Source of the DNA: JBMOLK01 sp049325575
GTDB lineage: Bacteria; Bacillota; Clostridia; Acetivibrionales; Acetivibrionaceae
Length of the DNA stretch: 20,699 bases
Assembly: GCA_049325575.1 (NCBI GenBank)
Contig: JBMOLK010000047.1
Span: 1 to 20,699, forward strand
Direction of reading: 5' to 3'
Shown piece by piece: positions 16,504 to 20,699 of the stretch. The notes beneath the pieces are model-generated. The model worked only from the letters and a program-made list of their open reading frames with translations, was not told the DNA's origin and searched no databases. A program made the position numbers and the translations under genes. Each line of letters opens with the position of its first letter. The stretch's first letter is position 1.

Positions 16504-17280
16504 ATGAGAGTTTTAGGTATAGATCTGGGAAGTAGGGCAGTCAAGCTGGCTGTTTTCGAAAACAGTACCCTTATCGAAGGCAAGGTGCTTGATACAGCCT
16601 ACTTTTATCGTAATTTTTGTTCCAATACCGGTGGGAAGATAAATATTGATTTTGACAGGCTTGGTTTGGGCAAGTTTGACAAGATAGTTAGTACCGGCTA
16701 TGGCCGCAATAATGTTAATGTGGAAAATGCAGAGGTTATACTGGAGTTGAAGGCTCACACTTATGGTGCTTTGTGGCAGACTGGGCTTCATAGCTTCACG
16801 CTTTTAGATATAGGAGGTCAGGATAGTAAAGTCATATCCATAAAAAACGGAAAAATGGCTGATATGCTCTTAAATGACAAGTGTGCAGCTTCGTGTGGAA
16901 GGTATCTTGAAAATATGGCCAATGTTCTTGGGATTGGGCTTGATGAACTGATAAGCCATCATAAGGATCCGGTTGAACTAAGCTCCACATGTGCTGTTTT
17001 TGGAGAATCTGAGTTAATAGGCAGGATTTCTGAAGGGTATTCCATAGAAAGGTTAGCTGCCGGTGTCAACTATTCACTTTTTAAAAGGATAAAGCCTGTT
17101 ATTGAAAGATTTCCTGATAATTGTCTTGTCATAACCGGAGGGGTTGCAAAAAATGAAGCTCTCATTAATTTTATTGAAGAAGAGCTAAGTTTCAGTAAGG
17201 TTCTAGTACCTGGAAATCCCCAGTTAAACGGGGCTATAGGATGCTGCTGGTATTATGCAAGCAGATTTAAAGAAAATTAA
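16504..17280 (+). CDS. BadF/BadG/HgdC-type ATPase, activator of the HgdB-like protein
   Basis: 258 residues, the usual activator size. The ASKHA ATPase fold shows GIDLGSRAVK (5-14), STGYGRNN (63-70), LDIGGQDSK (101-109) and ITGGVAKN near the C-terminus. The cluster-binding cysteines C127 (NDKCAASCGRY) and C163 (STCAVFGESE) match the two ligands per subunit that bridge a homodimer in HgdC. C131 is extra: most relatives have Thr or Gly there. The protein should hydrolyse ATP to drive one-electron reduction of the partner encoded 59 bases upstream. The ATG at 16504 is preferred since the protein then starts MRVLGIDLGS as in the family, with AAGG nearby; the open frame upstream adds 13 unlikely residues. 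Confidence 0.92.
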   Translation: MRVLGIDLGSRAVKLAVFENSTLIEGKVLDTAYFYRNFCSNTGGKINIDFDRLGLGKFDKIVSTGYGRNNVNVENAEVILELKAHTYGALWQTGLHSFTLLDIGGQDSKVISIKNGKMADMLLNDKCAASCGRYLENMANVLGIGLDELISHHKDPVELSSTCAVFGESELIGRISEGYSIERLAAGVNYSLFKRIKPVIERFPDNCLVITGGVAKNEALINFIEEELSFSKVLVPGNPQLNGAIGCCWYYASRFKEN

Positions 17281-17302
17281 TACGGGTAAATATTTAAAAA
17301 TT

Positions 17303-17331
17303 TTGATAAAACACTAATATACTGTTATACT
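17303..17331 (+). promoter_or_regulatory. Promoter for queCDE and the UDG genes
   Basis: TTGATA (17303-17308) and TATACT (17326-17331), each five of six consensus bases, are 17 bases apart, with an extended TGT before the -10 box. The leader of about 60 bases contains no preQ1-I riboswitch pattern that I can recognise. Confidence 0.7.
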
Positions 17332-17398
17332 TATTTCAGTAAGCTAAAGATTAAAGCTGTTCTTGGATAGATATTTTTGTTCATGGTAGGAGGATAAT

Positions 17399-18061
17399 AT
17401 GAGTAGAGCCGTTGTCTTGCTTTCAGGAGGTCTTGACAGTACCACTTGCATGTCAGTCGCCATAAGAGAAGGGTACGATGTATATCCTTTGTCTTTTGAC
17501 TACGGTCAAAGACACGAAAAGGAACTTGAGAGTGCTAAGCAAATATCAAAGTACTACAAGATAAAACAACATAAGATTATAAAGACTGGAAATGTTGGTG
17601 GAAGCGCGTTAACCGATTTTGATATAGATGTACCGGAGTATAAAAACGGACTACACATACCGGTTACTTATGTTCCCGCAAGAAACATTATTTTTCTAAG
17701 TTATGCGGTAGGCTATGCCGAGGTGGTAGATGCCGAGGCAATATATATAGGGGTAAATGCTGTAGATTATAGCGGATATCCCGACTGCAGGCCGGAGTTT
17801 ATTGAAGCCTTTGAGAATGTTATAAGGTTAGGTACCAAAAGCGGTGTAAACGGGAAACCGGTAAAAATAGTTACTCCACTTATAAGTCTGTCAAAAGCTG
17901 ATATAATTAAGCTGGCATGTGAAAATAATGCCCCCCTTCATTTAACAACAAGCTGTTATAAGGGCGGGGAAAAAGCCTGCGGAGTTTGTGACAGCTGTGT
18001 CCTAAGGCTTAAGGGGTTTAAAGAGGCAGGTATAGTAGATACTATAGAGTATATGAAATGA
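17399..18061 (+). CDS. queC: 7-cyano-7-deazaguanine (preQ0) synthase
   Basis: 220 residues, full length. QueC uses ATP and ammonia to turn 7-carboxy-7-deazaguanine into preQ0, precursor of the tRNA base queuosine. The PP-loop LLSGGLDSTT (7-16), FDYGQRH (33-39), VPARN (92-96) and the GVNAVDYSGYPDCRPEF stretch (118-134) are visible; the zinc site is C186, C194, C197 and C200 (CGVCDSC). GTAGGAGG lies about 6 bases before ATG. It is first of three pathway genes, with queD after 28 bases and queE 31 bases further. queF, tgt and folE are not in this window. Confidence 0.97.
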   Translation: MSRAVVLLSGGLDSTTCMSVAIREGYDVYPLSFDYGQRHEKELESAKQISKYYKIKQHKIIKTGNVGGSALTDFDIDVPEYKNGLHIPVTYVPARNIIFLSYAVGYAEVVDAEAIYIGVNAVDYSGYPDCRPEFIEAFENVIRLGTKSGVNGKPVKIVTPLISLSKADIIKLACENNAPLHLTTSCYKGGEKACGVCDSCVLRLKGFKEAGIVDTIEYMK

Positions 18062-18089
18062 TTCTGTTTATTCTGAAAGGATAGGATTT

Positions 18090-18473
18090 ATGAAAATTGG
18101 TAAGGTTGGTATAAGTAAGGTATTTACCTTTGACAGCGCACATCATTTGAATGATTATCCCGGGAAGTGTAAGAATATTCACGGACATACTTATAAATTG
18201 GAGATAACACTAAAAGGCCTTCCTGATAAGAATGGTCTGGTAGTTGATTTTCACGACCTGAACGATATAGTAGAAGGTGAAGTACTTTCTCAAATAGATC
18301 ATAAGTATCTTAATGAATTGTTTGAGTTTAATCCTACATGCGAAATGATAGGACTCTGGATATGGGATGAAGTTGCAAGGAGGATAGCTAAAACAGGGTG
18401 CAGCCTTGAAAGGCTTATACTTTGGGAAACACCTACAAGCTATATAACCATAGACAAAGAGGATATGGAGTAG
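18090..18473 (+). CDS. queD: 6-carboxy-5,6,7,8-tetrahydropterin synthase
   Basis: 127 residues, typical for QueD. It converts dihydroneopterin triphosphate to 6-carboxytetrahydropterin, the first committed step to preQ0. Zinc ligands are H18 (FDSAHHL), H31 and H33 (HGHTY); the catalytic cysteine C27 lies in PGKCKNIHGH; DFHDLN (53-58), DHKYLN (70-75) and WETPTSY (111-117) complete the family pattern. An AAGGAT site lies upstream of ATG. It sits between queC and queE on the same transcript. Confidence 0.96.
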   Translation: MKIGKVGISKVFTFDSAHHLNDYPGKCKNIHGHTYKLEITLKGLPDKNGLVVDFHDLNDIVEGEVLSQIDHKYLNELFEFNPTCEMIGLWIWDEVARRIAKTGCSLERLILWETPTSYITIDKEDME

Positions 18474-18504
18474 CTTCTGTTGTGTTAGTTTGAGGGGGAA
18501 GCAC

Positions 18505-19137
18505 ATGAAAGTAAATGAAATATTCTTAAGTATTCAAGGAGAGAGCTTATCTTCCGGTTTTCCAACGATTTTTGTTCGCTTTGCAGGCTGCAATCTAAGA
18601 TGCAGTTATTGTGATACGGCATATGCTTATGAATCAGGAAAGGAAATGACACCATTTAGTGTATTTGAAGAGATAAAGAAACTTCATTATAAGAGGATAT
18701 GCCTGACAGGGGGAGAACCCCTTTTACAGAGAGATCTTGGCGAGCTTTTAGGACTTGTTGATGATTATATTGTGACAATTGAGACAAATGGGTCTGTTGA
18801 TATAGGGAGTGTAGAGCTTAACAGCAGAAGACATTCCTTTGTTATGGATATTAAAACTCCATCTTCTGGGTGCTCTGATTTGATGGTGTTCAAAAACCTT
18901 GATTTACTTGATGAAAAGGATGAAATCAAGTTTGTTATAGGTTGTAGAACTGACTATGAATGGGCAAGAAATATTGTGAAAAAGTTATGCAAAAAGGGGT
19001 CAATAACTTTTTCGCCTGTGTTTGGTAAGATTGATTATGCTGAAGTAGTAAGATGGATACTTGAGGATAAGCTTGATATAAGGTTCCAGGTGCAGCTACA
19101 CAAAATAATCTGGGGACCTGAAAAAACAGGGGTATAA
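18505..19137 (+). CDS. queE: 7-carboxy-7-deazaguanine synthase (radical SAM)
   Basis: 210 residues. QueE rearranges 6-carboxytetrahydropterin to 7-carboxy-7-deazaguanine, linking QueD to QueC. The radical SAM cluster motif CNLRCSYC gives C29, C33 and C36 (CX3CX2C, with CX2C in place of the CX3CX2C spacing of variant clusters absent); FLSIQGES (7-14) and the SAM-binding TGGEPLLQ motif (about 69-76) are also clear. The ATG at 18505 is preferred: GAGGGGG ends 6 bases before it, whereas the in-frame TTG at 18490 overlaps that site. The next gene begins 5 bases after the stop codon, so the UDG genes are very likely cotranscribed. Confidence 0.96.
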   Translation: MKVNEIFLSIQGESLSSGFPTIFVRFAGCNLRCSYCDTAYAYESGKEMTPFSVFEEIKKLHYKRICLTGGEPLLQRDLGELLGLVDDYIVTIETNGSVDIGSVELNSRRHSFVMDIKTPSSGCSDLMVFKNLDLLDEKDEIKFVIGCRTDYEWARNIVKKLCKKGSITFSPVFGKIDYAEVVRWILEDKLDIRFQVQLHKIIWGPEKTGV

Positions 19138-19142
19138 TCGGT

Positions 19143-19712
19143 ATGTATGGTTGGGAAGAATTAATTAAAGAATGTACAAGCTGTAAAAAGTGCGATTTGG
19201 GTGCGGGGAGGACCAATATAGTAATAGGACGCGGCAATAATGATGCGCCTTTATTACTTGTAGGAGAAGGCCCGGGAGAACAAGAGGATATCCAGGGTTT
19301 ACCTTTTGTAGGTGCTGCAGGTAAGCTTCTGGATTTATTGTTGAAGGCGGTAATGATAAAAGAGGGCCAATACTATATCGCTAACATAGTGAAGTGCCGG
19401 CCACCGGGAAACCGGGTTCCTACAGATGAGGAAGCAGAGAATTGTCTTCCTTATTTAAGAAATCAGGTGCTTCTTATAAAACCCAAGATAATTGTATGTC
19501 TGGGTGGGACTTCCATGAAGTATATTATTGATAGAAACGCCAGAATAACACAGGTGAGAGGCCAATGGATTGAGAGAAAGGGATATTGGATTATGCCTAC
19601 TTTTCATCCGGCTGCATTGTTAAGAGATGAGTCCAAAAAGATTTTAATGTGGGAGGACTTTAAAAAAGTTAAACAAAGGTTGGATATTATATGTCAAAAT
19701 CCGAGCAGCTAA
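19143..19712 (+). CDS. Family 4 uracil-DNA glycosylase (iron-sulfur type)
   Basis: 189 residues. It should remove uracil (deaminated cytosine or misincorporated dUMP) from DNA to start base-excision repair. Four cysteines match the [4Fe-4S] ligands of family 4: C14 and C17 (CTSCKKC), C85 (NIVKCRPPGNR) and C101 (ENCLPYL). Motif 1 is GEGPGEQED (41-49), followed by LPFVGAAGKLLD (53-64); motif 2 is FHPAALLRD (154-162) with H155. Motif 1 has GEGPG where GEAPG is common. The gene starts 5 bases after queE and its end overlaps the next gene by 22 bases. Confidence 0.95.
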   Translation: MYGWEELIKECTSCKKCDLGAGRTNIVIGRGNNDAPLLLVGEGPGEQEDIQGLPFVGAAGKLLDLLLKAVMIKEGQYYIANIVKCRPPGNRVPTDEEAENCLPYLRNQVLLIKPKIIVCLGGTSMKYIIDRNARITQVRGQWIERKGYWIMPTFHPAALLRDESKKILMWEDFKKVKQRLDIICQNPSS

Positions 19713-20278
19713 AGAATCTGTACGAATTATATATGAAAGAGTTTGAAGGTAAAGAGGTTGTTTTGGGAGATGGAAATGTTGATTCCAGGTTACTGCTAAT
19801 AGGTGAAGCTCCTGGAAAAGATGAAGTGCAGAAGTCCAAACCCTTTGTTGGAGCGGCTGGCAAGAACCTGACCGAATTTTTGGGAATACTTAATCTTAAT
19901 AGAGAGAATATTTATATAACCAATGCAATTAAATACAGGCTTTCTAAGATCAATCCGGATACAGGCAGAATTTCTAACAGGCCTGCGACGAAAAAGGAGA
20001 TTGAAGAGAACAGAGATTATTTATTGAAGGAAATTAGTATTATTGATCCCCAATACATAGTTACATTAGGGAACGTTCCACTAAAAGCTGTTTGGAGAGG
20101 CTCTGATGTAACAATCGGAGAAGTTCATGGAAAGCTTAGCAAGGTTTTTGTTGGTGAAGCCAAGTATGAACTGTTTCCGCTTTATCATCCTGCAAGTGTT
20201 ATTTACAATGCCGGTCTTAAAGAGGTTTATTATAAGGATCTGGAAAACCTGAAACAGGTGCTTAAATCTAAACATTAG
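19691..20278 (+). CDS. Uracil-DNA glycosylase-like protein lacking iron-sulfur cysteines
   Basis: 195 residues, a paralogue of the preceding UDG in the same superfamily. Motif 1 GEAPGKDE (38-45), KPFVGAAGKNL (50-60) and motif 2 YHPASVIYN (165-173) with H166 are kept. The protein has no cysteine at all: the position of the third cluster ligand is tyrosine (Y82 in TNAIKYRLSK), the fourth is replaced near N107, and the N-terminal CX2C segment is absent. It can therefore not carry the family 4 cluster. It could be a cluster-free glycosylase with different lesion preference or a partner of the first UDG. Translation is probably coupled, as its ATG lies inside the preceding gene with only a weak ribosome site. 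Confidence 0.85.
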   Translation: MSKSEQLKNLYELYMKEFEGKEVVLGDGNVDSRLLLIGEAPGKDEVQKSKPFVGAAGKNLTEFLGILNLNRENIYITNAIKYRLSKINPDTGRISNRPATKKEIEENRDYLLKEISIIDPQYIVTLGNVPLKAVWRGSDVTIGEVHGKLSKVFVGEAKYELFPLYHPASVIYNAGLKEVYYKDLENLKQVLKSKH

Positions 20279-20286
20279 CAAATTTG

Positions 20287-20317
20287 AATAATACAGTGAA
20301 AAAAAGTGTATTATTTA
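20287..20317 (+). terminator. Hairpin terminator after the UDG pair
   Basis: A perfect 9-bp inverted repeat (20287-20295 with 20307-20315) with an A-rich loop lies just after the last stop codon. The 3' side is T-rich but interrupted; the stem is AT-rich, so strength is uncertain. Confidence 0.55.
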
Positions 20318-20390
20318 TTAATTACAAGATAAAATAATTTATAAGAGGATAGTAATTAATACAGAGTGTTTTTTAACAGTAAATTACCCC

Positions 20391-20420
20391 TTGACTTTAC
20401 TTATTTTGCGGTGTTATAAT
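20391..20420 (+). promoter_or_regulatory. rRNA operon promoter P1
   Basis: TTGACT (20391-20396) and a perfect TATAAT (20415-20420) are 18 bases apart, with TG one base before the -10 box. Together with P2 it forms the tandem arrangement usual for rrn operons. Confidence 0.8.
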
Positions 20421-20493
20421 TGAGAAGCTGTCGCTTCCGGTAGACTTGCGTCGAATAAGGAAGTAAACACAAAAATTACCTGTAAAAAAAGTG

Positions 20494-20522
20494 TTGACAA
20501 TGAGAAGACAGTGTGGTAATAT
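20494..20522 (+). promoter_or_regulatory. rRNA operon promoter P2
   Basis: A perfect TTGACA (20494-20499) and TAATAT (20517-20522) are 17 bases apart, about 100 bases after P1. The start would be near 20529, some 160 bases before the 16S gene. Confidence 0.8.
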
Positions 20523-20572
20523 ATAAAAGTCGCTCTGGTAAGAGGTCTGAAACGCCTCGTACAAGCGGCATG

Positions 20573-20586
20573 TGGACTTTGAAAAG
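20573..20586 (+). promoter_or_regulatory. boxA-like antitermination site in the rrn leader
   Basis: The sequence TGGACTTTGAAAAG, followed by TGAACAG, resembles the boxA element (TGYTCTTTGAAAA) found before 16S genes in Firmicutes. Such sites recruit Nus factors to prevent early termination. Confidence 0.55.
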
Positions 20587-20634
20587 TGAACAGTGTAAGA
20601 TAATGAGAATGGAACTCGTTAAGTAATTTGAGAA

Positions 20635-20694
20635 CTTGCGAAACGCAAGGTAATTTAAATGAGCTAATTAAATTTTCTAATAAATTTTATTAGA
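20635..20694 (+). other. rrn leader hairpins before the 16S gene
   Basis: CTTGCG and CGCAAG (20635-20640, 20644-20649) form a perfect 6-bp hairpin with an AAA loop. A second 8-bp hairpin (20676-20683 with 20687-20694) reaches the first bases of 16S rRNA. Both are probably leader RNA structure used in processing or folding. Confidence 0.5.
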
Positions 20695-20699
20695 GAGTT
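20687..20699 (+). rRNA. rrs: 16S ribosomal RNA, first bases only
   Basis: The window ends in TTATTAGAGAGTT, which matches the start of clostridial 16S rRNA; the universal AGAGTTTGATC site would begin at 20694. Mature 5' end is placed by analogy with the Escherichia coli numbering and may be off by a few bases. Promoters and leader upstream support the call. Confidence 0.78.

Noticed and set aside
17338..17398. Possible preQ1 riboswitch before queC
   Set aside because: The leader lacks the C-rich loop and the A-rich tail pattern of preQ1-I, and it is too short for the other classes I know.
1..20699. CRISPR arrays, insertion sequences, prophage or tRNA genes
   Set aside because: I saw no regularly spaced repeats, transposase or integrase motifs, or tRNA-like cloverleaf sequence.

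Overview
The window looks like part of the chromosome of a low-GC anaerobic Firmicute of the Clostridia, most like the Ruminiclostridium/Acetivibrio group. This is inferred from A+T-rich intergenic DNA, strong GGAGG-type ribosome binding sites, the DapL aminotransferase route to diaminopimelate, a 2-hydroxyacyl-CoA-dehydratase-type enzyme with its ATP-driven activator, and Asn/Ser-rich linkers on secreted proteins. No species can be named from the sequence alone.

Left half, minus strand (1-10684): a surface glycosylation island of eight genes. In transcription order it holds a DPM1-like family 2 glycosyltransferase, a DUF2304 membrane protein, a GtrA-like membrane protein, a GtrB-like polyprenyl-phosphate glycosyltransferase with two C-terminal membrane helices, a 716-residue GT-C-like polytopic membrane protein, a secreted and membrane-anchored carbohydrate-binding-like protein, the same binding-like module fused to a GT-C enzyme, and again fused to a GT39/PMT-type protein O-mannosyltransferase cut by the left window edge. 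The likely logic is that cytoplasmic GT2 enzymes charge a polyprenyl phosphate with sugar, GtrA-type proteins help move it across the membrane, and the GT-C enzymes transfer the sugar to proteins or glycans outside. The module shared by three adjacent proteins is the most unusual part of the window. A good promoter and a perfect inverted repeat precede gtrA and split the island into two probable transcription units.

Middle, plus strand (10810-15253): dapF and dapL (meso-diaminopimelate synthesis) as a pair with a promoter and terminator, then a LytR-CpsA-Psr cell-wall ligase gene and a YdjM/YfhP-like membrane protein gene with its own promoter and terminator.

Right part, plus strand (15361-20278): a single-subunit HgdB-like iron-sulfur protein and its BadF/HgdC-type ATPase activator; then a promoter and the preQ0 genes queC, queD and queE, followed closely by two uracil-DNA-glycosylase-like genes. 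The second of these overlaps the first and contains no cysteine at all.

Right edge (20279-20699): after a terminator hairpin, two tandem sigma-A-type promoters, a boxA-like leader and the first bases of a 16S rRNA gene show that an rRNA operon starts here.
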